Assembly (NCBI RefSeq): GCF_032854445.1
Contig: NC_088305.1
Span: 6,887,606-6,951,605, forward strand
Direction of reading: 5' to 3'
Source of the DNA: Liolophura sinensis
Taxonomy: Eukaryota > Mollusca > Polyplacophora > Chitonida > Chitonidae
DNA length: 64,000 bases
The translations under genes and the position numbers were made by a program. This document shows, piece by piece, positions 12,410-38,290 of the stretch (position 1 is its first letter; each line of letters starts with the position of its first letter). Below the pieces are notes generated by a model. It was not told the DNA's origin. It was given only the letters and a program-made list of their open reading frames with translations, and ran no database searches.

Positions 12410-12545
12410 ATGTTGTCAGTTATGTGTGGACTTCTTTTGTTGAACACCGGCTTTGTGGGGTCTTCGTATAACACATTTTTGAAGAACTTTGACGTTCAAC
12501 CGTTGGTGGAACAAGCTAATGAAGACGACATTTCCACGTGGACCA
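12410..12545 (+). CDS. FReD locus unit 1, first coding exon (signal peptide)
   Basis: An ATG opens 45 codons plus one base, ending at a GTATGT donor (12546). The product begins MLSVMCGLLLLNTGFVGSSY, a hydrophobic signal peptide with a likely cut near residue 18, followed by a short acidic linker. It aligns codon for codon with the first exons at 23856 and 60536 with no indels and no stop. No second exon is found before the LINE block at 14131, so this exon is either an orphan or an alternative first exon of the gene whose exon 2 starts at 27023. The splice phase (one base carried over) fits that exon. Confidence 0.7.
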
Positions 12546-13735
12546 GTATGTACATCTGATAACATACATTTACACTCGATTTGAGGAACATGAGAGCAGT
12601 ACAGTAGTTCACATACATGGAGATGTGATCGACTAAAATATGAGCGTTATCCTTTTGAGAATATTAAGCAACATGCATTTCGTATTGGAAACATTCTGTT
12701 AAGCACACCATAACTGCAACTGGTAATTTATAAATAAATATAAAATATAAATAAATATACCAACTTTTTATTGCACAATAAAATCAGAGGTCAAAATAAG
12801 AGTTTAGATTTGAGATAAAGCTGACTGGAATAACTCCAATGTACTTGTTTTGTTCCACTGAAAAGAGTAGTCCACCTTTGTCAAAGGGGACGTGGGAGAC
12901 CTCCGTGGCCAGCTTGTTCTTTGGTCGTACGTGGGAATTTCTGCCAGCGTGTTTCCCCCGGTTTCTTCCAGAATTTGGTCACCAAATATCAGAAAATCTA
13001 CCCCGCTACGATCGAGCCACCTCTGACCTTGTGACGTTACTGTCACTGCTAATATCTGGGACCTCTCTATGTGTACAACACGAACAGTAGGAAATCATCG
13101 CCATACTTTTACAGATAATTATTAGATTATTTCGTGTTTGTTCGGGTGTGGCTGCCGTCTGCAGTAACACAGCGCACGATACTGTAAAGTTACATACATG
13201 GCCTTATCATGCCACAGATTTACAAAATGTGGACCAGATTTCGTCAAAAACGCCTTTTGATGGTGGGACACACTATTGTAGTTCGAGACAGAAGGTAATT
13301 CAGCCATACCTTCTGAAAGAAAATGCCGAAGAACGAGCCCTATAATATCTCCCGAAAAATCCAAACGAAAAAGACGTCCGGATTTTCACTCTCTGAATGC
13401 TGAACTTGTTTAGATACATCCTTATTTGAAACAGCAGCCTGTGACACGAACTGAAGGAAGTCGCCAGTAACCCCCGTAAAGGTAACCACTACACGTTTTA
13501 AGTAAGCATTTCTATGAGTCACCAAACGTTGTTTCCATTCATTAAAATTCAAGCGTTATTTATTTTTCCTGGTGATGAAACACAAAGGATTAAATTGATT
13601 GCTAGCTTTACCGGCGTTGATTGACAGACTGTTGTCATCAGTGCAACTCACAATCGGCTTGCCCGACTGCATGGATCTTCGTGTCTAAGCCGTCATCGCT
13701 CAACTTGGCTATAAAAATCTACAGCTCTGTAGACT
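12546..13735 (+). other. Intron 1-type sequence shared by all three units
   Basis: Non-coding sequence matching 23992-25980 and 60672-62580. It includes a worn SINE-1-like relic near 12886-12980 (GTCGTACGTGGGAATTTCTG). Homology ends at about 13735 where the next SINE starts. Reading frames within it are not conserved between units. Confidence 0.7.
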
Positions 13736-13736
13736 A

Positions 13737-14004
13737 TACAGCTCAGTCGGTCAGGGCGCTAGCGCAGCGTAATGACCCAGGAGTCTCTCACTAATGCGGT
13801 CGCTGATAGTTCAAGTCTAGCTCATGCTGGCTTCCTCTCCCGCCGTACGTGGGAAGGCCTGACAGCAACCTGCGGATGGTCGTGGGGTTCTCCTCGGCTC
13901 TGCCCAGTTTCCTCCCACCATAATGCTGGCTGCCGTCGTATAAGTGAAATATTCTTAAGTACGGCGTAAAACACCAATCAAATAAATAAATAAATAAATA
14001 AATA
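13737..14004 (+). mobile_element. SINE-1, full length
   Basis: Starts with a tRNA-like head (GCTCAGTCGGTCAGGGCGCT as box A region, AGTTCAAGTCTAGCTC as box B region), then the conserved body and GTACGGCGTAAAACACCAAT, and ends in an AATA repeat tail. It marks the point where unit 1 homology stops. The head is derived from a tRNA but is not itself a tRNA gene. Confidence 0.85.
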
Positions 14005-14130
14005 TACTATACACATATGTATGTAACATATGCAATGATTACAAAAGAGTGAATCATACGATATGTAATAAAATGAGGCTATAATGCAAGGACATTCTGA
14101 CTACTTACTCAGAAATAGTATTTATCATTA

Positions 14131-16113
14131 TCATTTAATATAAGAAGAAATTTTATGCACTGTTTTTAAGACAATATTGTTTTCATCAGGATTTAGTTCA
14201 CCGGATCCAAATAATACTATATTACAAATATATTTTGAACATGAAGGAATACATATTGTGTAGTTTACGCCTGGAGATATTGTTGATGTAATTTGTTCGA
14301 GCATATGTTTTCTTTGTGTGACATATTTGGGGCATTTAAAGAAATAATGAAGTACATTTTCACATAGATGATTACAATTCGGCCACGCGCGAACATTGCT
14401 TAAATTGTACTTAAAAAGATTGGCATTCAGAGCGCTAAGTGCCATTCTCATTCGGCATTTAATAACAGAATGGCAGGAATCGAACATGTTGTACAGTTGA
14501 GTGAGATCTTTATTTTTCTTGAAAAACAGAAATTGTTTTATTATACCAACTGTGGCATTGCGGATATGAGACGGTAAAATGTTCCAATCTTTGACAGTAT
14601 TGGGGAAGAAAAAGGAGAAAAAATAACTGAATGACAGTTTTAAAAAGTCAGACATTGTCCTGTTTCGAAGGTTGTATGTGTTTGTATCAGTGATATTTTT
14701 GCCGTTTACTATCCTTTTTAGGTAGGGCGGAGAAAGTCCATTTACAATTTTATGGAAGAGCAGAGTTATATCAACACTATATGACATTGACGTCAAATAT
14801 GTAAAGATTCCCATTTGAGTTCATTTAATAAACTATTGTTTGACGTCTGAAGTAATCCTCCAGTACAGAGTAATGCCACGCGTCTTTGGATAGCTTCAAG
14901 AGAGTTTGCCAATTTGTACAGAACATTGCCATATTCGATTGACGACCTTACTAGGCTTTGGAAGAGAGTGACATGACATTTTCTAGTGAGAGTTTTCTTT
15001 TCTCTGTAGAAAGTGCTTAATGTCATGTTTGATTTCTTTATTATAGCTCGAATGTGTTCGTTCCACTTACAATTATATCGCAGAATAATGCCGAGGTGTT
15101 TGTGGGACAGAACGCTCTCTGCGTTAACACCGTCTAAATATCAGTTAGGATGACACGGGTTACATTTTAAAGATATAAGCAAATTAACAGTTTTAAGAGC
15201 GGTAAAGTTAATAACCCATTGACTTGCACATTTTGACAAACGATCAAGATCTCGATTTAATTTAGCCTCTGGGTCACTTAAATTATTGATCTCTTCCAAT
15301 AGTGACTTGTCGTCAGCAAAAATGTCAATATCATTTTCAATGTTTGTAATAATATCATTTACAAATATTAAGTAAAGTAATGGACCTAGTACAGATATAA
15401 GCGTGAAGTCCGACATTCCAATACCATTCGTAGTCCGTAAAGGGCGTTGCAAGTCGATAATCGCAAGATCCATTTCCATAACAACGTTTAACACTAACTC
15501 CCGAAGACAAAGGTATTTTTGAAGGTAAGAAATTATACAAATAAGAAATAAAGCCGGCAACACACAAGAGAGAAGCGGTCATCTGTTTTCAATGATGCCG
15601 GGCAGACAATGAATATTCCAGGCATGAATTCCATATCAAAGTTCAAATTCGTAGTCCGTGAATGAGGTCCATGTCAAATAACAGCTAAACAAGTATCTCA
15701 GTCGCGCTTTAATTGCAACTGTTCATAAAGGCATCATCCTGATGTAATTAGCATGGCTACCTTTACGGCCCCTAGCCCCAGGTTAAGCGGTATTAGATAC
15801 AGTTTGAAAATGACGAGCGTTACAGACCCTAAGGTAGCCAACAGGAAATAGGTTTGGCATCTGATTCAGTACCACCAATACAGACCTTGATTTTTCTATC
15901 AGTCGGATAGTCATTCAGCCAAGAAAGTAATGGATCTCCAATACCGAATTTTTCCAACTTAAACAGAAAACCTTTATGCAAAACTTTATCAAATGCTTTA
16001 CTCAAATCAAGAAAGATCATACACATGTCATTTCCGTTGTCAAGGCTTTGATATATTTTATGTACTATCTTCAGTAACTGATATATGGTAGAGTCCCCTT
16101 TGTTTGAATCCAA
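14131..16113 (-). mobile_element. LINE-B copy 1: 5'-truncated non-LTR retrotransposon
   Basis: On the minus strand the order is: reverse transcriptase fingers and palm (MIFLDLSKAFDKVLHKG, 15829-16113), G-P-L-L-Y-L-I-F followed by the catalytic FADD as DIFADDKSLL (15290-15400), thumb and connection (14793-15240), then a C-terminal 227-residue run ending with a Cys/His pattern (C-x2-C...HYFFKC, near 14330-14400). About 440 bases at 15400-15835 split the palm just before its G-P-L-L-Y motif. The endonuclease end is missing. It belongs to the same family as 54765-57620. The clade is CR1/L2/jockey-like by general appearance. It cannot be active. Confidence 0.8.
15400..15835. other. Foreign segment interrupting LINE-B reverse transcriptase
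   Basis: The LINE-B palm reads up to SDAKPISCWLP at about 15832 and resumes with SVLGPLLYLIF at about 15400, so the intervening 440 bases do not belong. The segment has no gene. Two short stretches (GTCGATAATCGCAAG at about 15450 and GCTTTAATTGCAACTGTTCA at about 15708) recur in similar form at about 30424-30440 and 30300-30318, next to the element remnant in intron 3. Confidence 0.5.
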
Positions 16114-16404
16114 AGTTGTTCGGCATTACACGATCGTTACTGCCAAACTTTTTAGCATTTCTTGTTGAGACAGCTGCTCAGAAAGAACATAACAAAATAT
16201 CATAGTCTTGAATTAACCCACATGTACTCTACGAATGTTTATCATGTTTATATAGTAACACAATCTTAGAAGTGCATAGAATCTTAGAAGTAGAAGCCTG
16301 CATACAGTGTTGATATCCTGTGTCATTGTGGCATTGTTGGATACCTTTGTAGCATCAGACATATTTCACAGCATGCCAGGCAGAGCAATGGCGTTTAACA
16401 TGCT

Positions 16405-17340
16405 TTGTGGCAAAGACAAATGGATTTCTGGCGTATATACCATGGGGGTATCCTGTTATCAGTGAGAATTTGTATAGGACCAAAGGGGTCTTCCCGTAGT
16501 AAATTTGGTAAATATGTTCTCTCTTTTCCGTGGAAATATGCTAGACGGAATTATCCAGTTAGTAATCTTTCGGCTTCGTCAATAACGTTTTATTCATCTC
16601 CTTCTGGCAGCCGTACATTGTCCATTGCATCTGTGAATTCCTGCAACAACATTGGAGATGGGTCTTCATCTGTTCGGCCATTAAATAATGTCAAACGAGT
16701 TACAATTAAAGAACGTAGCCACAAGTAGTCAGATATATCAATCTGTATGGTAACTACTTGCTCCTCAACAGCTCATCCTCCATGTAATTACCAACAGGTA
16801 CATCAGATATTTCATCCAAAGATAAAGCAGATTCACTTAATTCCCTTATTCGGAATCTGACTTGCTTTACCCCATCAGATCGAGAGAACACAGGTCTGTC
16901 TAACTCCTGTCCACACTCGACACAATCAATATCATGAAAGAAGGTTTCAGCTAACATAATATTACCTGCCAAATCCTCAGTGATAATAGAAGAATTGTCT
17001 TCCTTCTCCCTAACTCTTGTTTGTTTGATCTGGTAACCACACATGAGGGAAATACACCTGGAAACGCCTTCTGTAGGTCTCTTGTACTTCCGTCCAAAAC
17101 CGGAACACTACAGGCATGAGGACATACTTTAACGTTACTCCTTCTAACTCATTACCCAGGAAATATCTTCCACAGGTACAGTATTAATAACCCCTACCGT
17201 TACTAAACCAGTAACCAAATCAGAAGTAAAGGTAACCTCCAGTAATGAATCGGACATAAAATTTCCTTTAATGACCCAGATCAAAACATGATTGTTGGCG
17301 TTATCGGAGTGTGCAGGAATCACACCTGCCAACAAGACTG
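16405..17340 (-). mobile_element. Probable Ty3/gypsy-type retroelement fragment
   Basis: Minus-strand pieces at 17144-17335 (DLVTGLVTVGVINTVPVEDI, followed in a shifted frame by NELEG) and 16754-17044 look like the stretch after the protease in mollusc and fish gypsy-type pol proteins, where L-V-T-G-x-V-x-V-G and P-V-x-x-x-x-x-x-x-G-N-D-L-A-G are usual. The aspartate expected in G-N-D-L-A-G is absent in this copy. No terminal repeat, reverse transcriptase core or integrase was recognised. The frames are broken. Sequence from 16114 to 16405 shows nothing recognisable. Confidence 0.35.
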
Positions 17341-17474
17341 ACTAGCCGCAGTGTCCCTCAGTATACGAACAGGGGAGGTAACTCCAATACCAGTAACCAC
17401 ACCATCTGACATGAATCCCGGTATGTCTCTAGAGTCTGCCCAACCTCCTTAGCTTGTGGTTTAAAGAAAAGAAT

Positions 17475-20400
17475 AAATGAATGAATGAATGGATTATGGT
17501 TTAATGCCAGATGGGCATTATTTCAGCCATATCGCGGCGAGAACAAGGTGAAAACACGAGGCGGTCGAGTTTTTCAATATGGTAGTTGAGTACATCAAAA
17601 ACGAAACAAAAATGTTCGAACATGGTTAAAATCAGGTAAGAAAAAAGCGAAACAGATAAAACTCGAAAACCTGCATATTTTAAAAAAGTATATCTAATAA
17701 TCTATATGTATATAACTTTTTGTCCATAAAGATTTATTGCAATTAAAATTTTTATTTTATGATATATCTCAAATATATCTCAAATATTTTATGACAGCAT
17801 TGCCGGCAATGCTGTCAAACAAATCATATATAAAGTTCATTGGAATCTTTGCCGAACATGGGCAAAGTCTTCAAAATCAACTAGGATATGTATGATGACG
17901 TAAAGAGCAAGACATCCAGCACACTCTGGAGCAGAGCCCCCATCAAGAACAAAAATGTGAGTTAGACGAGAATGCTCAATACGCCCCGTTAAACTGCTTG
18001 ATCTCTGCGAGACATACCGTGAGTATACACATTAAAACCAATGACAGGGCGAACACTATGCAATTTATTATGGACCTGAAGGTTCCATTCACCCTGTCAA
18101 AGGCGACAAATATATTTAAGAATGTTCTATTTAAAATCAGTATACGGGATTTTAACTTTCGGTATGGATTTATTTAGGGCAGCCTTTGCCTCCCTGTCCA
18201 CAACTGTTTCAATGGATACTAATACAACTGGGTATCCAACAGAATATAATATCATTACCTCTAGTAATTAGTTTTCTGTGTAAGGCCAATACTTTCAACA
18301 TCAACGGATTTTTACATTTATTATGTTGTATTATCAAAAAGCAGGGCAGGGAGTCACTGCATATCACTGCCTTATGAACACACCTGAAAAAATATAAGGT
18401 CATGAGTATAGCTCTGGCCTCGGCATAGAAGATTGAAGCGGATAGAAGACAAGAAGAGACTCGCTATTCTAAGACAGCCACCAACCCAACCCTGTCCCCA
18501 TCTTTTGACCCATCAGTATATACAAATTTATAATGCGCATAGTTAACCTTAACCTCAACAAAACCTTGCTGACTTATAGGAGGATTTGTATTGGAATTTT
18601 ATGTATACGTACATCAAACATTAGTTTAGGTTGTGCAAGATGGCATGGAGGAGACTCCGCAATAGGCACCAAAGCTAAATCCCGTATCTATGTGGTCCGT
18701 ATAAGAAAAACATTCGGAGCGATCTTGTTAGGACATTTATTAAATGTATCTACATATGATGGATTGAAAACACAGTCGTAGGCAGCGTTTGTTGGATGAG
18801 CTTTAAGCTTTGTAGCATATTGAAGGCTGTTTATTTCGTGGGTTGCATAAAGAAGGCTCATTAGTCTGTACGTATAAACTCTCTACTAGTGAGGTTCTAA
18901 AAGCACCAAGGCTGAGCCTCAAACCTTGGTGATGAACTTAACATTTTAAGATACGACTTCCTTACGGGACCGTAAATAATGGACCCATAGTCACCCGAGA
19001 ACGATATAGATCAGGTAAAACTGATCGGTCAGCACACCAATCGGTGCTAGACAGGACCTTAATAACATCTAGAGGCTTTGTACATTTAGCTTTAAGCAGG
19101 TTTACATGAGGTACAAAAGATATCTTACTATCAAATACTGTACCTAAAAATTTAGTTTCTCCAACAATTTTAATCTGTTCACCACAAAAAATAAGCTCGG
19201 GGTCCAAATGAAGTTTCCGTTTGTTACAAAAATGCATACCGACGGTTTTAGACGTTGAAAATCTAAAACCGTTTTCAGTTGTCCCTTTCTCGATCTTATT
19301 GAGACAAAGCCGCAACTGACGTTCGATGTTATTCACATTTTTAGCACGGTAGCATATCAGGAAATCATCAACAAATAAAGAACCCTGTGTACTATATGTT
19401 ACGGTTTTTGCCAGAGAATTTATTTTTATGCTGAACAAAGTAAGCGAGAGAATGCTGCCCTGGGGTACACCCATTTCCTGCTGAGAGTTTTCAAGAGTGG
19501 ACCCCACCCATACCTTAAACTGACGATCAGATAAAAATTCTGATATAAATATAGGTAATCGGCCTGTAAGGCCCATATCCGCCAGATCTTTTAAAATTAC
19601 TCATTATTGATAAAGCCATCACGAACAAACGTTTCGAATCGAACAAGGTGATCCATAGTAGATCTACCTTGACGAAAACAACACTGTATATCAGAAAATA
19701 ACTTGTTGGTTTTAAAGAAACCCAACAGGTCTGTCATTTATCATCCTGTCCATAGTATTACGGACACAGCTTGTAAGAGCTATGGGGCAGTAATTAGACG
19801 GATCAGTATGATTCTTATCCGGTTTGGGAACTGGGATAATATGCCTCCCTCCATGAGAGTGGAAAATTACACTTAAAAAGTAACTGATCTGTGATAGTGA
19901 GATCGATAGCGGAATAATTGCCATTTCCCGGATGTAAATAGGTATTAGAACCATCATTGAAATGACACAGTTCTTCCTTAGATAAGAAATCCTCCGGTAT
20001 TTCGTCTTTATTGTTTATGTTCTTACTGCCTTGTAGGGGGCTATGGGAATTAACATCTCCCATCATTATAAACGGTTTTGGCAATTGTTCTGTTAAGTTA
20101 CGTAATTAGAAAGATGACAAAGAAGCGTTTGGAGAAATGTACACGGAACATGATGTGATTGTTTCAGACAATAAAACACAAATGGCCACAACCTGAAACT
20201 CTGTATCCAGCGCAACAGGGCTGTGAATAATATTGTTATTTATGAAGGCAGAAGAACCGCCTGCAGCTCGCTCTTCTTCATCTGAATAAGCGCTTAAAAT
20301 GAATAATTTTCAAAAGTTATTTACCTTTGTCAGATGAGTTTCAGCGAAGAGAAAGGGCAATATGATTTTATGATTGAACTGGCTGTTGTTTCAATAAAAT

Positions 20401-21650
20401 TTACTTTATGACCTCGACATTTCCATTGTATATTTTGTCATATATAGACATTACGGAAGGAGATATAGGAGATTTATCTTTATGTTTGGACCGAGGACTA
20501 CCCTTCCTTGGAGATCGGCTGGACGATCTCCAAAGAGCGGGTGATGTATCCATCACATCCGCATCCGATGTCGAAGGACCAGCGTCCTACAACGATCCAA
20601 ACGTAATAAAAGTTTGAACAGGATGCAGATTATTATTATTACTTTTCTGATGTATATTTTTCGTATTGTTTTTACAGGAATTGGGTTCCGGTTTGGTCGG
20701 TACTGTTTTCTGGTTTTATTTGTTGTATTGAATGTATTGGGTTGAGCAAGAATTAAGCGCAGGTTGAGCCGAAAGCTTCACAAAAGTAGAACTAGGTTTG
20801 TTCTTTCCAATGGGGCAAGTCATTGAAGTTTGAGTAGCAACAGATGCTACTCGCTTGACCACATTGGCAAAAGAAGTCTGTCGAGAAGTATTTTTAGAAT
20901 AAAACTAATTTGCGGGCTTCCTGATAAAATATATCGTTTTTGAAGTTTATACTGGTTATTTGTTTCTCTTCGACCATAGGTGAACAGCTCCTAGAAGAGG
21001 TCATGTAATCTCCACCACAACAGCAGAGCTTAACCTCTGCTGCTACACTCGAAACCTTCATGACCGTCACTTCCGCATCAGAAACAAACCAGATCGAGCA
21101 CATTTCCTCTTCTCGTAAGTCAATGATATCGTGATCCCTGTCACCTGTTATACCCTGACAGATCCTCGGGGAATTGTGAGGTCATGTAAAAACAGGAACA
21201 TCAGTTATTTTTCTTTAAAGCTAATAATTTTTTTACGATTGTTGTTTCCGGAAAAATGCAATGATAATGCCTCCCGGATCGCCATTTTTTACGTTTTTTA
21301 ATGTACCGAGTGCGCCCTGCACAGACCTTTTTTTAACACAAATGGATGAATTTTCGAGGCCGCCTTGTGTTCACTCATTGAGAGAACAATGAAAGCCGGT
21401 CAACTGTCTTGTCCGTTATCAGTTGAGTGTGACAAAACCGCGAAATTTCCTTTTTATCATAACTTGAAATCGGCTGAGAGAAAGTCCTCGCACTTAAAAT
21501 AGAGACATTTGAAGAAAGATTTAAAGAAGACATCGCATATAGATAATAAAACTTCACCCCATGTGTCCCCTACCTGCCACACAGTGCCAACAAGTGCGAT
21601 GCCTGAGCCTGGAGATACCCAGCAGGAAACACACCAAGGACAAAACATAC
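17475..21650 (-). mobile_element. LINE-A copy 2: long, decayed RNase-H-type LINE
   Basis: From right to left on the minus strand: ORF1 remnants (20600-21650); endonuclease with MGDVNSHSPLQGS and NYSAIDLTITD (19815-20084); reverse transcriptase with GVPQGSILS (near 19480) and FVDDFLICYR (near 19360), 18962-19576; RNase H with an ILTDGSKDGD start (near 18510) and an IIFCWIPSC-IH block (18209-18403); and a 3' tail ending in repeats of CATT at about 17480. Several stops and frameshifts make it inactive. The order endonuclease, reverse transcriptase, RNase H points to the I/Nimb/jockey-like groups that carry RNase H. It separates unit 1 from unit 2. Confidence 0.8.
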
Positions 21651-22228
21651 GCACAAATCTGGAATTTAATTACAACAAAAGCAAATATCACACTGAATGT
21701 AAACAGTTACAATTGCAGTATCCATTATCTCATTATACCTATTATTACTGAACAAATATTTCGTAAAATTTACTAATTTTTTCTGACTAACGTTTATTTT
21801 ACTTCGTCAAATTCCGAACATCCAGTTTAATATAAAAATGTACTGTTCTCTGTTCTACCAATTCTCACGCGATTAAAATTCAACGCCACTGGAACACGCA
21901 ATAAATACAGAAATATACTCGTCAGTTTACATAGGTGAAATAAGTTCATGCAGATCCTAATACATCACACATGTCGCACCCACGGCAAACACAGGTGACA
22001 CACATTTTAAGCGTTCTTCTACTGTATGCTCCAAAGTTAACCCGGATCCTGAAGGCAGGGGGTACGCTTACTCCCATTGCACTGTTTTTGATCAAGGCGG
22101 ACCTGAAGTTTACATTGCAAAATTCGACTGCGTTTCACATTTTCCAGCAGTCTTCATACCCGGTGTTTGGCCTCTATGTCAGTATAGATCCGTGTCACCG
22201 CTTTAAGACACTTTTACCTGTCGACATA

Positions 22229-22306
22229 TTAATTTATTTCATTGGTGTTTTACGCTGTATTCAATAATCTTTCACGTATACCACGGTGGTCAGCCTTGCA
22301 ATGGGA
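22229..22306 (-). mobile_element. SINE-1 tail fragment (shared marker)
   Basis: Same truncated SINE-1 tail as at 11130-11206 and 58909-58985, in the same flanking context. Confidence 0.8.
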
Positions 22307-23724
22307 AAAACCGTTATAGCTGTAGATAGCAGTATCTTAAGATGTACAGTCTTTGAAGTGTTGTCTGGTAAAAGTATGCATGGAATATTTAAGTCAGTCT
22401 ATTTCTTCTCCGTATAAACACGGCTACTGACTTAAGACAAAAAGTACGAACACTTTAACAACTGCACTCATAAATCATGCAGAATGAAAGTCGAATATGG
22501 GGTCCTTCAGGTGACCGTGTCACATGTCACCAAATGGAAGAGAAACATCACGTTCTCATCCATTTAGCTCTGTATCTTTAGTACATAAGGAACTATTAGC
22601 TCTGAATTGTACTTTTTTAACTAAATGGAAGACCGCCTACTTTTCTTTATTTACCAAGAAAACAATAATTTCGCCTGAAAGCAACGCCACATATAGATCT
22701 TTGCTCTCACGTATGTTCAGCGTCACAAAAGAAATGGCTTCCAGTGACTTTATCTTAAAGCGTACAACAACATACTGATACAAGTGGGCTGCCGTTATAA
22801 CCGACAGCCAGCCTCTGTGATGTGACACTATAAAAGTTTAACATCATTTACGATTTTTTTCTTCATTTCTCTTTGAGGACAATTCATGTGTGATGGGTAT
22901 TTTGGAATACAAATGGGACAGGTTTGTAAAATGGAGGAAATGGATGAAAGAAGGATTATGACGTAACGTCACGTCGGTAATATTTCGGCCACATCGTGCT
23001 GAGAACATATTGAAAATTGGCAGTAAGTGGACTTCGAAAGAGGGAGTCAAAAAACCAAACTAAAATATATATACTTTCAAAAACCAGTGAGAAAAACCCA
23101 TAGAAATTCGGTAAAATAGAATATGTAACCAGAAAAATGTTACATATCTGTATACACAGTATAAAGGTATAATTTATGACAGGCCAACAGTTCTCATACA
23201 ATGACCACATCACCATGGACGCTGTGACATAAATCATACATGTATATAGAGCTAAGCCATCCGTGAACATTTGCAAACTGTATACTATCCAACTAGGATT
23301 TGTAACATGCCATATTAGGCACCACAAATTTTACACCCCGGAGCAATGCTCCAATCCCAGACTAAAATTGTGTGTTAAACGAGAAAATGACTAATTGGTC
23401 TCTCAAAAACATACCCTCTGTTAAGATTTTATCACAGGGTGAATAATATGGAATTTATTATCGCCACCTTAACACCCTGCCTGAGACAGGAAATACGTTT
23501 GGTCTCCCTGTGTGCGATAGCAGTATGATTTAGTATTCAACATCACTAATCAGCTCTTTTAAACGATACACGGAACGGGTTGTTTTTATTTCTCAACATG
23601 CAAGTTAGGATATCTCCTAACAGTTACAAGTAAAAAAAAGCTTCTCACGTTTCTTCTTATGTCGCCAAAATGTCTTTAAACTACAGTTTTCTCAACATCA
23701 GTCGTGAAAATTAGCGTGCAGTGA

Positions 23725-23855
23725 TGACGTCAGCTTTAATAGCTGTCCAAACAGCTCACAAATCCGGTTTGAGCAAGTAGATATAGAGTCACTGTACAAT
23801 GTCACGGTGAACATACAATCTTTAGTCGAGAGCTGTCAGATTCTAACAACCCAAG
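23725..23855 (+). promoter_or_regulatory. Putative FReD promoter and 5' UTR, unit 2
   Basis: A TATA-like TATAGA is at 23782-23787, 74 bases before the ATG. A perfect palindromic cAMP-response-type site TGACGTCA is at 23725-23732. Units 1 and 3 have TGACGTTA at this place. A second upstream TGACGTAA present in units 1 and 3 is changed here to TGTCGCCA (about 23660). The start ATG is chosen because it opens the only frame encoding a signal peptide and is position-conserved in all three units. Confidence 0.45.
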
Positions 23856-36714
<12,859 letters not shown>

Positions 36715-36758
36715 AGAGACAATACTGTTGGTTGTTTAAAAATTATGGGCGAAAATAG

Positions 36759-36764
36759 ATTAAA
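36759..36764 (+). terminator. Possible polyadenylation signal (ATTAAA)
   Basis: The common variant ATTAAA lies 45 bases after the FReD stop codon. It could equally be chance in AT-rich DNA. The following 560 bases hold no recognisable gene. Confidence 0.3.
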
Positions 36765-37324
36765 AGTTCTTGGTAATCGTTCCTGTTAAGCATTCACTTG
36801 ATCTTTCTTTTTTTCTGTTTTTCGTCTTGTTTTAACGTTTGCAAATGATTTTAATGCCAAAAATGTTTAGAGGAGAAAAAAACTTTAAAAAAATGACACT
36901 ACAGGTTGAAAAGAGCACATTTTTTCTATCTGATTGTGCATGTTGCATAATTTTGCGATTTTTCCTCACCATACATGTAAAGCCTGAAAACGGCAAAGCT
37001 TGCATAAATCACTGAGTCCATCGCGTCCACCATCTTTAACACCCTGTAATTTATGCTGGGGATGTGTTGCCTCTCAACCAATGAGAGTCGTTAAAACCGC
37101 CGGCTTGTTCGTGTAAACTCGGAACCTACGTCCAAAATCGGTTTTCCAATCGTCATGCGGAAAACGAACTGTTCTGTTCGCCTGTGGGTGCGCATATCCA
37201 ACCACGCACGAAAGAGAACCAGTTTTCCTCGATGGGCGGTGAAGGTGTTTCAGAGCGCCAGGTGGAACTGAATCCGGTCAGACAAAGAATTGACGTTACT
37301 ACAAGTGTGTAAAGTCGTCTAATA

Positions 37325-37682
37325 GGAGTGAGTGTTTGGGGTATAATGCCATACGTAACAAGTTTTCAGTCATATGACAATGAAGGAGTCCACAGATTGC
37401 GTGCAATGTGCCACATTGTTCCAGGACGGATATCAACGTCTCTTTTATGTAGTGCCGCTTCACTCAGACAACTTTCCGAAGATAAGTAAGGTGTCTCAAC
37501 CGAAGCATTATACTTAAACGGGTCAACCAGTCGTTCCTCTATCCTCGTTATGCTGAGCGCCAAGCGAAAAAGTCACAAATTCCCCTTTGAAGGTGTTAGG
37601 TGTGACCTGACCCAAAACTGACCCTGGATCTACCACGTTTTGAAGCGGGCGCTCTACGAGCTGTGCCATTGGAGCAGGGGCA
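37325..37682 (-). mobile_element. SINE-2, near full length
   Basis: A second SINE type in reverse orientation: the tail side has GTTTGGGGTATAATGCCATACGT and TCAGTCATATGACA, and the tRNA-like head lies at the right end (reverse complement near 37640-37680). Other copies are at 40420-40692 and, as a tail only, 50742-50799. Confidence 0.65.
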
Positions 37683-37864
37683 TCTGAAAGGAGGAAGTGG
37701 TATTGCCCTTCCTGGTAGCGACGTAGGATATTGGAATGATTTAGAGCCTTGTGTTCGTGGGTTCGAACTCCGCTCTACCGTTCACCAAACGAAGGAGTAC
37801 TCAGGTGACACAAGCTTTTACCACTCGAACCACTAACACCAAAGTGTGTATTCTTGAAAAATAA

Positions 37865-38290
37865 TCAACTGCTCAGACACCAGCGTGACGTCATATCTGT
37901 CCTTTAACAAACAGAGTATATCCGTACCTTCCCGTCACACAGACAAACCACAACTTCACTGCACTCCAAAAATCCATAAATCTCCATACATTGCTCGCTC
38001 TATTGCATGGTCGAGAAGCTGTACCCCCCAAACTTGTATCTCCTCTCTAAACAAAGGCACTACAGGAAGATCTACGTCTTTAACAAAGGTACTACAGAAA
38101 GACCTAATTTTTAACATAGGCACTACAGGAAGTATCATTTTGGTATAAGCACTTTTTAGGCGTCAACCGTGTGGGTTCTTCAAACCTCTAGACGTCTGAC
38201 TGAAGGACTAGAGTCGCAGATACGCGTACAGTATAGGGACATCTCCACGCTATTATTCTTCACGCAGATGTAATTGACAGAATTTCATTA
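37865..38290 (+). mobile_element. Penelope-like reverse transcriptase fragment, unit 3 copy
   Basis: Duplicate of 2700-3115, with HCTPKIHKSPYIARSIAW near 37960 and an RRLTEGLES-like piece near 38190. Small tandem gains of an ACAAAGGCACTACAG-like motif break the frame. Confidence 0.6.

Noticed and set aside
37600-37770. tRNA-like GTGGGTTCGAACTC motif near 37755
   Set aside because: No cloverleaf can be drawn. It lies beside a SINE-2 and is probably a SINE relic.
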